Positions 41,578 to 52,721 of a stretch of DNA of 64,000 nucleotides are shown one piece after another. Position 1 is the first letter of the stretch; every line of letters starts with the position of its first letter. The translations under genes and the position numbers were made by a program. Location: contig DGDN01000043.1 of NCBI GenBank assembly GCA_002385465.1, positions 12,863-76,862 of the forward strand. The letters run 5' to 3'. Below the pieces are notes generated by a model. The model had not been told where the DNA came from. It searched no databases and saw nothing but the letters and a program-made list of their open reading frames with translations. This DNA comes from Candidatus Fermentithermobacillaceae bacterium UBA3951 (GTDB taxonomy: Bacteria; Bacillota; Sulfobacillia; Fermentithermobacillales; Fermentithermobacillaceae).

Positions 41578-42023
41578 TACCCTTCTTTTTGAGGGGTCCT
41601 ATTCCGCCTGGCCCTCAGGTAATTCTCAAGGATGAGGGCCGCCGCGGCGCCGTCTATGGTGTTTTTCCTCAGGCGGCGGGACTTCCCTAAGGCTATCATT
41701 TCCTTTTCCGCCTGGGAAGTGGTAAGTCTCTCGTCGGAGAGGAAAACCGGCATGCCGGCGTAACGCTCAAGAAGCCCGGCAAACCGCCTCGCACGCTTCG
41801 CGGAAGGACCGAGAGTGCCGTCCATGTTTTTCGGTAATCCAACCACAAATGACGAGGCGCCGTGCTTTATTGCGAGAGCCGTGAGGTTTTCTGCGAGGTC
41901 CTCGAGGCCCCTGTAACTCAACGTGACCAGGGGACTCGCGAGGGTATTGGTTTCATCACTGATGCTGACCCCTATTCTCTTGAGGCCGAGGTCGACGCCT
42001 ATTATCCTGCCCGTCTCTTCCAT
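41577..42023 (-). CDS. yqgF: Putative pre-16S rRNA nuclease YqgF/RuvX
   Basis: YqgF has an RNase H-like fold and matures pre-16S rRNA. Motifs: IIGVDLGLKRIGVSISDETN (first Asp), SFVVGLPKNMDGTLGPSAKR, VFLSDERLTTSQAEKEM (Glu) and KNTIDGAAAALILENYL (second Asp). ATG 42023 gives 148 residues, the usual length, and has AAGGTGAT 9 nt upstream. Longer starts would add 50 residues encoded inside the upstream gene. It begins 5 bp after the aldo/keto reductase. Confidence 0.94.
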   Translation of the reverse strand: MEETGRIIGVDLGLKRIGVSISDETNTLASPLVTLSYRGLEDLAENLTALAIKHGASSFVVGLPKNMDGTLGPSAKRARRFAGLLERYAGMPVFLSDERLTTSQAEKEMIALGKSRRLRKNTIDGAAAALILENYLRARRNRTPQKEG

Positions 42024-42028
42024 GGGCG

Positions 42029-42976
42029 TCACATCACCTTCAGACAGAAATGAGGGCATACCTTGGCGCAATAACCGCAGAGCATGCACTTTGCCATGGA
42101 AACAAGGGGACGCCCTTCCTCCATTGAAAGCGCCCCGAAGTCGCAAGCCTCCACGCAGCGGCCACACCCTTCGCACCAATCCTCGATGAGGAGTCTCTTT
42201 GGCTGAGAGCCGCGAGACAATCCGTCATCGGGCGGTTCTTCGTTGGAGAAGATCCTCGCTGCGAATTGTACCTCGTGGACCGTGTGCATACCAACTGCCA
42301 CGCTGTGTCTATAAGGGAAATCCCTGACATACTCGAGGGCGCGTCTCGCTTGAGCAAAGAGGTGCCCTCCGCCCAAGGCCTTCATGAGGTAGACACCTTT
42401 GCCGCATTCCCACGCAAACCCCAGGGCTTTTTCCATGTCGACCCTTCCGCCGCCCCTTATACCCAGCCCTTCAACATTTAGAATGGCGAAGATTATGTCC
42501 ACTTCGGATAACGTGGCGGCGGCCCTCACGCACTCGACGGTGTGGGTCGAGACCGCTATTCCCCTGATCGTCCCGCGTTCCTTCTCGCGCGCAAGGTACT
42601 CGAGGGCCTCACGGTGCCCCTTTAGAGTGAGGGCTGACTCCTGCTCGTGGAGTCCGAAAATATCCAGAGTGTCACGACCGAGTTCACGCCTGGCGCGGTC
42701 AAGGGATTTCTTCATGCCCTCGCGGCCGAAAGCGAATGAACGGGAAGCGATTACCGAGCCGTCTCTTTTGGCCACCTTCTTGAGGTGTGCGTAGGTGTCG
42801 TAGAAGTCTGCGGTGTCGAAAAAGTTGACACCCATGTCCCAGGCGAAGTCGATCACCTTAGCGGAATCGTCGGGAGTCATGTTGTAGTGGGTGCGACTTA
42901 ATGAAAGGGAGCCGAAACAGAGTTCTGACACTCTGATGCCGGTCGCTCCGAAATACTTGTAGCGCAATGGGGTCAC
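42029..42976 (-). CDS. Aldo/keto reductase with C-terminal 4Fe-4S ferredoxin domain
   Basis: The first 250 residues are an aldo/keto reductase TIM barrel: RYKYFGATGIRVSELCFGSL, AWDMGVNFFDTADFYDTYAH (catalytic Asp/Tyr), DIFGLHEQESAL and GIRGGGRVDMEKALG. The C-terminal 50 residues carry two 4Fe-4S motifs, CEGCGRCVEACDFGALSM and CMLCGYCAKVCPHFCLKV. The combination suggests electron transfer from a flavin/NADPH donor, but the substrate is unknown. GTG 42976 or an internal TTG may be the start. A paralogue of the same design is at 54209-55159. Inserted between the FBP aldolase/phosphatase and yqgF. Confidence 0.9.
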   Translation of the reverse strand: MTPLRYKYFGATGIRVSELCFGSLSLSRTHYNMTPDDSAKVIDFAWDMGVNFFDTADFYDTYAHLKKVAKRDGSVIASRSFAFGREGMKKSLDRARRELGRDTLDIFGLHEQESALTLKGHREALEYLAREKERGTIRGIAVSTHTVECVRAAATLSEVDIIFAILNVEGLGIRGGGRVDMEKALGFAWECGKGVYLMKALGGGHLFAQARRALEYVRDFPYRHSVAVGMHTVHEVQFAARIFSNEEPPDDGLSRGSQPKRLLIEDWCEGCGRCVEACDFGALSMEEGRPLVSMAKCMLCGYCAKVCPHFCLKVM

Positions 42977-43020
42977 CGTCTCACCGGGTCCCTCCGTGGG
43001 AAACGAAGGGACCCTTTGCG

Positions 43021-44118
43021 TTACTCTATGGGCTCCATCCGTCCGGCGAGTTTCTTAAGGACTTCAGGCATCGTGGTGTACTCCAGCTCTTCAAGCCCTA
43101 AGCGGTGAGGCTCAAAGGGGCCCATGGAGCGGAAGTAGTCCGCCATCTCGTTGGCGATCTGCCGGGCCCGGTCAAACGCGACGTCCGCAAAGAAGTCCTG
43201 GGGGCCTATGAGCTTGCCCTGGCTGAGCTGGAAGCCGAACGCCATAACTCTCGGAGGTCCGTCAAATCTGGTCGGAATGGCCTGCTCTGCTCCGCACGGC
43301 ATGAGCGGCCCGTGGTGGGAACCCCTCATCCAGCCTGCGACAATATGAGGCTTGGAGAAGGGCTCAAGCGCTTCTCCAACGGCAGGCATACCGCTCTGGC
43401 AGCGGACGATCAAGACCGGATCGTCCTTACCTACGTACCGGCCGGCCATGAGGTTGAGCCTCTGTGTCGACGACGTGGCCGCGATCTCGCCGAGTGTCCT
43501 GGAGTAGACGGACTTCACGCAGTAGCGGCCTGGGGCACCGATGAACACTAAGAGGTCGTAGAGCTCTTCAGGGCAGTGGAAAACGACCTTCTTGTGTTCT
43601 ATGAGGTCGTGGACCTCAAAATCGAAGCCTTTGTGCATCTTGGGGTCGATAACCAACCCGGCGGTGTTGAACGGGTCTGCGAACATCTTGTAGAGCGGGT
43701 AGTTCCAGGCTCCGGGCTCGGTCTTGTCAGCCATGAAGACTATGACCGGCTCCGAGGGTCTCTCTTCGAACTCCATCTCGGCGACCCCGGGTCCCAGGCC
43801 CTTTATGTTCCCTGAGAACGAGTCGCTGAGAAGGTCTTGCCCCGCCCCGTACAGCTTGAGTCTCTTGGCTTCCGCGGTAGCGGCAAGGAAGGCATCCCAA
43901 GCCAGCTTGTGGATGTCTTCGTTGTCCACGCCGAGAGAGTGAGTCATGATGAGCTCGATGTCGTCTCCCACGTGGTCAACGTGGAAGTCTATGAGGAGCC
44001 CTTTCCCACGCGTCTCGAGGTGGTCCTTCGCGGCCGCAAGCAGGTTCTGGTGCACCGATGAATGTCCAACGAACCCCCCTACGTCGGCCTTGATCACGGA
44101 TAGCGTTACTTTAGACAA
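43021..44118 (-). CDS. Archaeal-type fructose-1,6-bisphosphate aldolase/phosphatase (FBPA/P)
   Basis: FBPA/P is a bifunctional gluconeogenic enzyme that joins triose phosphates and then removes a phosphate, giving fructose 6-phosphate. The 365 residues match the family: TLSVIKADVGGFVGHSSVHQ at the N-terminus with the Asp-rich metal site region IDFHVDHVGDDIELIMTH, GVDNEDIHKLAWDAF, ADKTEPGAWNYPLYKMFADP and RYCVKSVYSRTLGEIAATSS. Length is normal. Start is TTG 44118 with GGAGGG. It lies 45 bp after the rhomboid gene. Confidence 0.93.
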   Translation of the reverse strand: MSKVTLSVIKADVGGFVGHSSVHQNLLAAAKDHLETRGKGLLIDFHVDHVGDDIELIMTHSLGVDNEDIHKLAWDAFLAATAEAKRLKLYGAGQDLLSDSFSGNIKGLGPGVAEMEFEERPSEPVIVFMADKTEPGAWNYPLYKMFADPFNTAGLVIDPKMHKGFDFEVHDLIEHKKVVFHCPEELYDLLVFIGAPGRYCVKSVYSRTLGEIAATSSTQRLNLMAGRYVGKDDPVLIVRCQSGMPAVGEALEPFSKPHIVAGWMRGSHHGPLMPCGAEQAIPTRFDGPPRVMAFGFQLSQGKLIGPQDFFADVAFDRARQIANEMADYFRSMGPFEPHRLGLEELEYTTMPEVLKKLAGRMEPIE

Positions 44119-44163
44119 TTACTATCCCTCCGGTGCGTAATAAAGACATCTGAGAGTTCTAGT

Positions 44164-44853
44164 TCAGCGAGACGTAATCCTTCCCCGTCTCATAACGATA
44201 GCGAGAAGCATCCCGGCGATGAACCCTCCGATATGGGCCCACCAGGCCACACCCCCCTGTGCTGTGACTCCGAGGGAAGCCACTCCCGACAGGAGGTTCG
44301 TGATGAACCAAAGGAACAGAAAGACAATGGACGGGACCTCAACCATTGGGAGGAAGAAGCCTATGGGTATAAGCGCCAGCACTCTAGCCCGTGGAAACAT
44401 GACGAAGTAGGCCCCAAGGACTCCCGCGATGGCTCCGCTGGCCCCTACTGTCGGGACCGTGGAAGTCGGGGATGAAAACACATGGGCAAGCGACGCGATG
44501 ATCCCGGAACACAGATAGAACACCGCGTAGCGCCCGTGCCCCAGCCTGTCTTCAACGTTGTCGCCGAAGATGAAAAGGTACATAAGGTTTCCGAGGAGGT
44601 GAAACCATCCCACATGGATGAAAAGCGATGTTATTAGGGCCAACCATCCCGACGTCATCTCGAGAACATGAGGAGGGAAAGCCCCGGGGTTGATGAGGAC
44701 CGCCGGGATGACCCCGTACCTTACGGTAAACGCATTCAGGCCCCTTTGCGTGAGAGCCAGTTCGTATACGAAGACAAGGAGGTTTATTGCGATCAAGAGC
44801 CAGTTCACGACCGGTTTTCGGCGTGACCTCTGAGTGTCTCTCAAGGGGATCAA
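44164..44853 (-). CDS. Rhomboid family intramembrane serine protease
   Basis: Rhomboids cleave membrane proteins within the bilayer. The 229 residues have about six hydrophobic segments, with TSLFIHVGWFHLLGNLMYLF (about 75-94), the catalytic Ser139 in TVGASGAIAG, and His207 in WWAHIGGFIAGM. A membrane start NWLLIAINLLVFVYELAL is present. No extra cytosolic domain. TTG 44853 has an AAGGGATGG site. It starts 46 bp after the spermidine-synthase-like gene. Confidence 0.95.
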   Translation of the reverse strand: MIPLRDTQRSRRKPVVNWLLIAINLLVFVYELALTQRGLNAFTVRYGVIPAVLINPGAFPPHVLEMTSGWLALITSLFIHVGWFHLLGNLMYLFIFGDNVEDRLGHGRYAVFYLCSGIIASLAHVFSSPTSTVPTVGASGAIAGVLGAYFVMFPRARVLALIPIGFFLPMVEVPSIVFLFLWFITNLLSGVASLGVTAQGGVAWWAHIGGFIAGMLLAIVMRRGRITSR

Positions 44854-44899
44854 TGTCCATCCCTTCCTTCCGGGAGCCGCCTACTTCTTAGAGCATTCC

Positions 44900-46417
44900 C
44901 TAATATAGATATAGAAGTGAGTCCACCGGAGCATAGTCGTCGGTAAGGAACACTGCCCCCTCTACCGGTATCTCGCCCTCGTAGAGCGAAGAGGCGAAGC
45001 CGGGAAGCCCCTTGATGGTGGCTCTTTGACCTTCAAGCATACGGGCCTTCTCAATAAGCCGCTCCTTTCCCTGCGGAACTCCGAAGCCTTCTCCCGGCTT
45101 TAGGCAAAATACTTCGATGTTCCGGAGAGACGATTCGGTGCCGGGCGAATAATTCACCGGGAATACATAGGTGTCCGCAAAGACCCTTCTTATCGTATGA
45201 AACATGGAACGAAACAGCTTGGACTTCTCTCCTTCAAGGGCTCCTATGAGGTTCGAGGCCAGGACACCGCCGGGCTTCAGCCTTTCCCGGACCAACTCGT
45301 AGAATTCCACCGTAGTCAGGTGAAAGGGAATTGAGTCGGCATAGTAGGCGTCCACGATGATAAGGTCGTAAGCCTTCTCCGAAGATTTCAAGAAAGCTCG
45401 CCCGTCGGCCGTATGTACCCGTATCTCCTCGTCGCCGGGAAAACCGAAGTATTCGCGGGCTATGCGGGTCACTTCCGGGTCGATTTCAACGCACTCGATG
45501 GTCATGTCCGGGTAGTCTCTATGGAAGCGTTTAGGCACAGTGCCGGCTCCCAGCCCTATGAACAGGACGTCCTCCAGGTCCTCCTTGAAAAGAAGCGCAA
45601 GGTGAAAGAAGTCGGTGTATGGGAAGACGCTCTCGTAGGGCCTTTCGGGGTACATCCCGCTCTGTATCGAGTTGTCGAACTTAAGGAGGCGCCTTGAGCC
45701 GTCTTCCACAACATAGATGTGGTGGTAGAGAGACTGGGTTTCATATATGACGCCCGCCGAGCCACCGGGGAAAAGAGACGGTCCCAGGCCAAAGACTAGG
45801 GCCGCACATAGAATGAGTGCCGCGGCTTTCGGTCGCCGGGGCCGGGCGGAGATACAAAGTACCGCCCCCACTCCAAGCATCGAGACCGAGAGGCACCGGA
45901 GGATTGTCTCCGTCCCTAGAGACGGGATCAAGTAGAACGACGTAGCGAAAGTGCCGGCTATACTGCCTATGTTGGAGACGGCATACAATAGGCCGGCAGA
46001 CCTTCCGGCGCTATCTATCCGGTTTAAGGTAAGCCGTACGCACCAGGGTGAAATCGTTGCGAGGAGAAGAGAAGGCACAAAAAACAGGAGGGTTGAGGCC
46101 CCAAGGAGCGACGGAATGCCCGGAGCTCCTGAAGCCAGTACCGGCAGGAGGCGTTCCGAAAAGACGGGGATTAGCCCGGTCCAGACTCCTGCTATCGCAA
46201 ACACGATTGAGGTATCTGAAAGCCTCGGGAAACGGTCCGACAGATATCCGCCCGTATAATATCCCAAACTCAAGGCAGTGAGTACTACACCGATAAGACT
46301 GCCCCATACGTAGATGGACGACCCGAAAAAGGGAGCCAGTATGCGAGAGCCAACCATCTCCAGGCTCATGAGTGCGGCGCCGGAGAAAAGCGCCACAACA
46401 TGCACAAAAAAACCCAC
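44900..46417 (-). CDS. Membrane-fused spermidine synthase-like protein
   Basis: The N-terminal half (about 1-215) contains about seven hydrophobic helices; the C-terminal half (about 220-500) is a spermidine-synthase-like Rossmann methyltransferase-fold domain: VLFIGLGAGTVPKRFHRDYP, ECVEIDPEVTRIAREYFGFP, DLIIVDAYYADSIPFHLTTV. The catalytic DAYY-type Asp is retained. GTG 46417 is chosen for its perfect AGGAGG six bases upstream, which removes 19 residues of the longest frame. Polyamine substrate is not certain; such fusions are often of unknown function. It lies 63 bp after ireB. Confidence 0.88.
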   Translation of the reverse strand: MGFFVHVVALFSGAALMSLEMVGSRILAPFFGSSIYVWGSLIGVVLTALSLGYYTGGYLSDRFPRLSDTSIVFAIAGVWTGLIPVFSERLLPVLASGAPGIPSLLGASTLLFFVPSLLLATISPWCVRLTLNRIDSAGRSAGLLYAVSNIGSIAGTFATSFYLIPSLGTETILRCLSVSMLGVGAVLCISARPRRPKAAALILCAALVFGLGPSLFPGGSAGVIYETQSLYHHIYVVEDGSRRLLKFDNSIQSGMYPERPYESVFPYTDFFHLALLFKEDLEDVLFIGLGAGTVPKRFHRDYPDMTIECVEIDPEVTRIAREYFGFPGDEEIRVHTADGRAFLKSSEKAYDLIIVDAYYADSIPFHLTTVEFYELVRERLKPGGVLASNLIGALEGEKSKLFRSMFHTIRRVFADTYVFPVNYSPGTESSLRNIEVFCLKPGEGFGVPQGKERLIEKARMLEGQRATIKGLPGFASSLYEGEIPVEGAVFLTDDYAPVDSLLYLY

Positions 46418-46480
46418 GGCATACCTCCTGGAATAGACGGAGGGCCCTCCGGCCCCCTCACCTCTACCTGCCAAGCTGAC

Positions 46481-46744
46481 CTAGATGGCCTTTGCTTCCC
46501 GCACGTAAGCCTTGATCAGTTCTTCCAGGATCTCATCCCGCTCTACTTTCCGGACAAGACTCCTCGCATTATTGTGGCTGGTGATGTACGTGGGATCCCC
46601 CGATAGAAGATAGCCTGCGATCTGGCTAACCGGATTATGGCCTTTCTCCTTGAGGGCCACATAAACCTTGAGGATGATATCCCTTGTCTCTTCGTCTCTG
46701 TCGGGCTTTACCTTAAAAAAACGCGTTTCTTCGAACTCAGCCAT
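46481..46744 (-). CDS. ireB: IreB family regulatory phosphoprotein (UPF0297)
   Basis: IreB is a small substrate of Ser/Thr kinases in Bacillota. The 87 residues carry the whole family core: [20 protein letters not shown], then [40 protein letters not shown] and [21 protein letters not shown] 46744 has GGAGGGG eight bases upstream; an upstream in-frame start would add 14 residues. It follows alaS by 62 bp, the family's usual position. Confidence 0.96.
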   Translation of the reverse strand: MAEFEETRFFKVKPDRDEETRDIILKVYVALKEKGHNPVSQIAGYLLSGDPTYITSHNNARSLVRKVERDEILEELIKAYVREAKAI

Positions 46745-46806
46745 GCCCAGGACCCCTCCTAGGATCACTCTTCGCCAGAGGCGCAAAAACTCCTACGTCT
46801 AATACC

Positions 46807-49493
<2,687 letters not shown>

Positions 49494-49494
<1 letters not shown>

Positions 49495-51236
49495 CAGGAT
49501 TCCTCCCCCGGCAGAATGCGCTCTATCTCGCGCCGGATTATCTCTTTGAGCCGGTCAGGCAATTCGTCCAAGGGAACGATCTCTCCCTCGGGCAGCCGGC
49601 GGAGCTTGACTTCTGCCCCGCCCCTCTTGAGGCTCCTCTCAGATACGGTCACCCTTATCGGCATGCCCAGAAGGTCGGCATCGTTGAACTTGACTCCGGC
49701 AGACTCGTCCCTGTCATCGTAAAGGACTTCAATCCCTTCGGCCAGGAGACGCTCGTACACACCTTCCGCCGTGCTCCTCGCGTCCTCTGAGGTCCCGAGC
49801 GCCACAAGATGCACGTGGTACGGCGCAACCGTCATGGGCCAGATGATGCCCTTGTCATCGTGGTTCGCTTCTATCACGCACGCGAGGAGCCTCCCGACTC
49901 CCATACCGTAGCAACCCATAACCAAGGGTTTGAGCTCTCCGTTTTCGTCTTGGTACATGGCTTTCATTGGAACCGAATACCGCGTCCCCAACTTAAAGGT
50001 GTTGCCGACCTCGACACCCCTCTTAACGGTCAAGCGCTCACCGCACGCCGGGCACGCGTCTCCCTCCCTGGCAGTGGCGATATCTGCTACAACGTCAATC
50101 CTGAAATCCCTCCCGGGCACTACTCCGACCAGGTGATAGCCACTTTCGTTGGCGCCGGCCACGTAGGCCCTTTCGGCGGAGAGACTGTCGTCGGCGACGA
50201 CGAAAATGCGTTCCACCCCTACCGGCGACATGTATCCTTGCTCCAACCCGAGTTCTTTGAGTTCTTCGGGCTCCGCGAGCCGCATCTTATCTACCTTGCG
50301 CAAGTTTGCGAGCTTCTTCTCGTTGACATCGAGATCGCCTCGCAGTACCACCATCACCGGATCCTGGCCCGCGAAATATACCATTGTCTTTATGCTGGTC
50401 TTTGGGTCTCTACCCAGGAACTCGCAGACCGATGCTATCGTGTCCTTTCCGGGTGTCGAGACCTTGGCCGGCGCAGGCAGCATCTCCCCTTCCACAGGCT
50501 CGGGGACTCCTGAGCTCTTGTCTATCCGGGCGGCCTCCCTGTTTGCTGCATAGCCGCACCTCGGACAGAGGATTAGCGTATCTTCTCCTGCGTCTGTCAC
50601 GTAGGTGAACTCGTGGGCGCCGGTCCCTCCCATCATGCCGACATCACCCTGGACCTGAGTGACGGGCACTCCACACGACCGGCATATTCGTCTGTAAGCC
50701 CTACACTGCGCGGGATAGTACTCGTCAAGGCCCTTCTCATCGGCGTGGAAGCTGTACGCGTCTTTCATGACGAACTCGCGCACCCGCACGAGGCCTCCTC
50801 TGGACCTCGGTTCATCCCTGAACTTGGTCTGGATATGGTACACAACGATCGGGAGCTGCTTGTACGAGTCGATGAACCGCCTCGCGAGGTCAGTCACGGG
50901 TTCCTCGTGAGTCATGGCAAGCACCATGTCTCTCCCCGAGCGGTCTTTGAACCTGACCATCTCGGGCCCTACCTCGAAGAAACGTCCGGATTCCTCCCAT
51001 ATGTCCGAAGGGTGCACGACCGGCATGTTGATTTCTTGACCACCGGCCGCGTCCATTTCCTTGCGCATGATGTCCTCGATTTTCCTGATACTGCGCCAGG
51101 CAAGAGGCAAGTAGCTGTATATACCGGCGGCCAGTTTGGAAATCATGCCGGCCCGGAGAAGCAGTTCGTGAGAAGGCATTTCGGCTTCGGCGGGCTTTTC
51201 TCTTAGGGTCCTGCCGAACCTCTGACTCATTCGCAT
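49494..51236 (-). CDS. proS: Proline--tRNA ligase (bacterial type with insertion domain)
   Basis: ProRS charges tRNA-Pro. The 580 residues have the class II core (ELLLRAGMISKLAAGIYSYL, FRDEPRSRGGLVRVREFVMK, MMGGTGAHEF), a long insertion/editing domain (about 225-405, e.g. TSIKTMVYFAGQDPVMVVLR), Cys pairs CPRCGY and CPACGE, and anticodon-binding domain (VHLVALGTSEDARS on). ATG 51236 is supported by GGAGG seven bases upstream; the longer frame to 51326 would overlap the promoter. It heads the long proS-alaS-ireB run. Confidence 0.97.
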
Positions 51237-51272
51237 AGCAAGGCCTCCAATTAGTGGGCGAAGATTAGAACG

Positions 51273-51301
51273 ATTATATCGACCATATATATGAGGGTCA
51301 A
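51273..51301 (-). promoter_or_regulatory. Strong SigA-type promoter of proS
   Basis: TTGACC (51296-51301), a 17-bp AT-rich spacer and a perfect TATAAT (51273-51278) lie upstream of proS. Transcription should start near 51266, giving a 30-nt leader. No T-box elements occur in the 137-bp gap. Confidence 0.85.
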
Positions 51302-51374
51302 CGAACCGGGCCCGCGCGCAAGGCATGAGAAGCCCCGCCTTCGGGAGGCCCGCAACTAAAAGCCAACCGGGAGG

Positions 51375-52637
51375 CTACGTGTTCGCAAGCGCCGCGTCCC
51401 TCCGGTCGAGGCTCCGGCTGTAGATTAGCGATACTGCGGCAAGAGCCGCCCCTCCGGCAAAGACCACCCCAGGCCCAAACGCATCCCACAGAAAGCCGCC
51501 CAGGACCGGAACCGACACACCGCTCACGTGGTTCACCGTGCTGCCCATGGCATATGCTGCCGCCAGGGATTCCTTCGGGGCTATCCTTCCCAGGTATGTA
51601 GTAATCGCCGCGTCAAAACCCATAAGTCCGTGGTCTAGGACAAACACCAGAAACAGGATAACCGGGAGTTTCACGAAGCCGTAGGCCGTAAAGAGCGAGA
51701 TCACGAAAACATAGTTCAGAACCAGGCTTTTCTGCTCGCCCCACTTATCGATCACTTTGCCCACGAGGGGCCTGGTGATAATGGCCACCACGCTGGAGAT
51801 GGCCGAAAGGAGCACCATGACGCTTACCGGGGTCTTGTAGACTTCCACCAACAAATATCCCGCAAATGTCTGGGTGATGTGCCTCCGTGATCCCCCCAAG
51901 AAGGTCAAGACATAATAGCTCATATATCGCGGGTTTAGGTCCATCGAAGCCCGCCCCGAAGGCTTGTTGCCCATAGCCTTCCTCAAGATGCTGACTCCGC
52001 CCAAAGCCGTGAATGCCGCGGCCATGGTGTGGAGAAAGGCGTAGTCTGTCTTCCAGTATTTCGATATCGCTATGACGATTCCTACTGAAATCAGCGACCC
52101 GGCTGCGCCCGCGCTGTTCATCTGTCCAACCTTCGTAGCCCTCTCCTCAGGCAGGCAGGTTTTTATAACGATGGACGACTGAACGGGGTAGAACAAATGA
52201 AAGCCTGTAGACATGACCAAGGTGGCGACGACCAGCAGGGGGAAATTCAAGGCGACCGTGTGCATGAAGATGCCTGCCGCAGTCAAGATGAGACAGATCC
52301 CGGCCCAGGTGTTCTCCCTGAAAAAACCCGACACCATGGCTAGAGGCGCGGTGAGAAGACCCGGCACCTCGCGGATCCCCTGCACGAGGCCCAGCTGGGA
52401 TGGCTGTATACCAACCACCTCGACTACAAAGTTGTTGAAGATGCCCCTTTGCAGGCCGTGCCCAAGTTCGAGCGCAAGAGTAGCCCCCAGGATGTTCCGG
52501 AAAACGGCGTGGCGCTCGGCATCCGACCGCAGGCCTCCTCCTTCGCCGTCTGAGACCCGGTCACAGGTCGCCTCTTCGCCGGCCTCCGGTCTCAATGGCA
52601 CGTTGCCTTTCTCTCTTGTCCCTCTGCTTGTGGCCAA
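51375..52637 (-). CDS. MFS transporter
   Basis: A 420-residue protein with a 40-residue hydrophilic N-terminus and about twelve hydrophobic segments (first helix about 47-65). Motif A-like ITRPLVGKVIDKWGEQKSL occurs in the second half. It resembles the MFS group found near other MFS exporters of unknown substrate. It is separated by 84 bp from a second MFS gene. Start TTG 52637 has a weak ribosome site and an internal start is possible. Followed by the proS promoter. Confidence 0.85.
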   Translation of the reverse strand: MATSRGTREKGNVPLRPEAGEEATCDRVSDGEGGGLRSDAERHAVFRNILGATLALELGHGLQRGIFNNFVVEVVGIQPSQLGLVQGIREVPGLLTAPLAMVSGFFRENTWAGICLILTAAGIFMHTVALNFPLLVVATLVMSTGFHLFYPVQSSIVIKTCLPEERATKVGQMNSAGAAGSLISVGIVIAISKYWKTDYAFLHTMAAAFTALGGVSILRKAMGNKPSGRASMDLNPRYMSYYVLTFLGGSRRHITQTFAGYLLVEVYKTPVSVMVLLSAISSVVAIITRPLVGKVIDKWGEQKSLVLNYVFVISLFTAYGFVKLPVILFLVFVLDHGLMGFDAAITTYLGRIAPKESLAAAYAMGSTVNHVSGVSVPVLGGFLWDAFGPGVVFAGGAALAAVSLIYSRSLDRRDAALANT

Positions 52638-52721
52638 GCAACATCACCGTCTCGTCCCTGTCAAAACTAGTGGCCCAAGCCGTCCCTCCCTTGAACATAC
52701 AAGCCGGCGCAGACTCACATC

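Noticed and set aside
51300..51374. GC-rich inverted repeat after the MFS gene as a terminator
   Set aside because: The stem is short with mismatches and there is no U-run.
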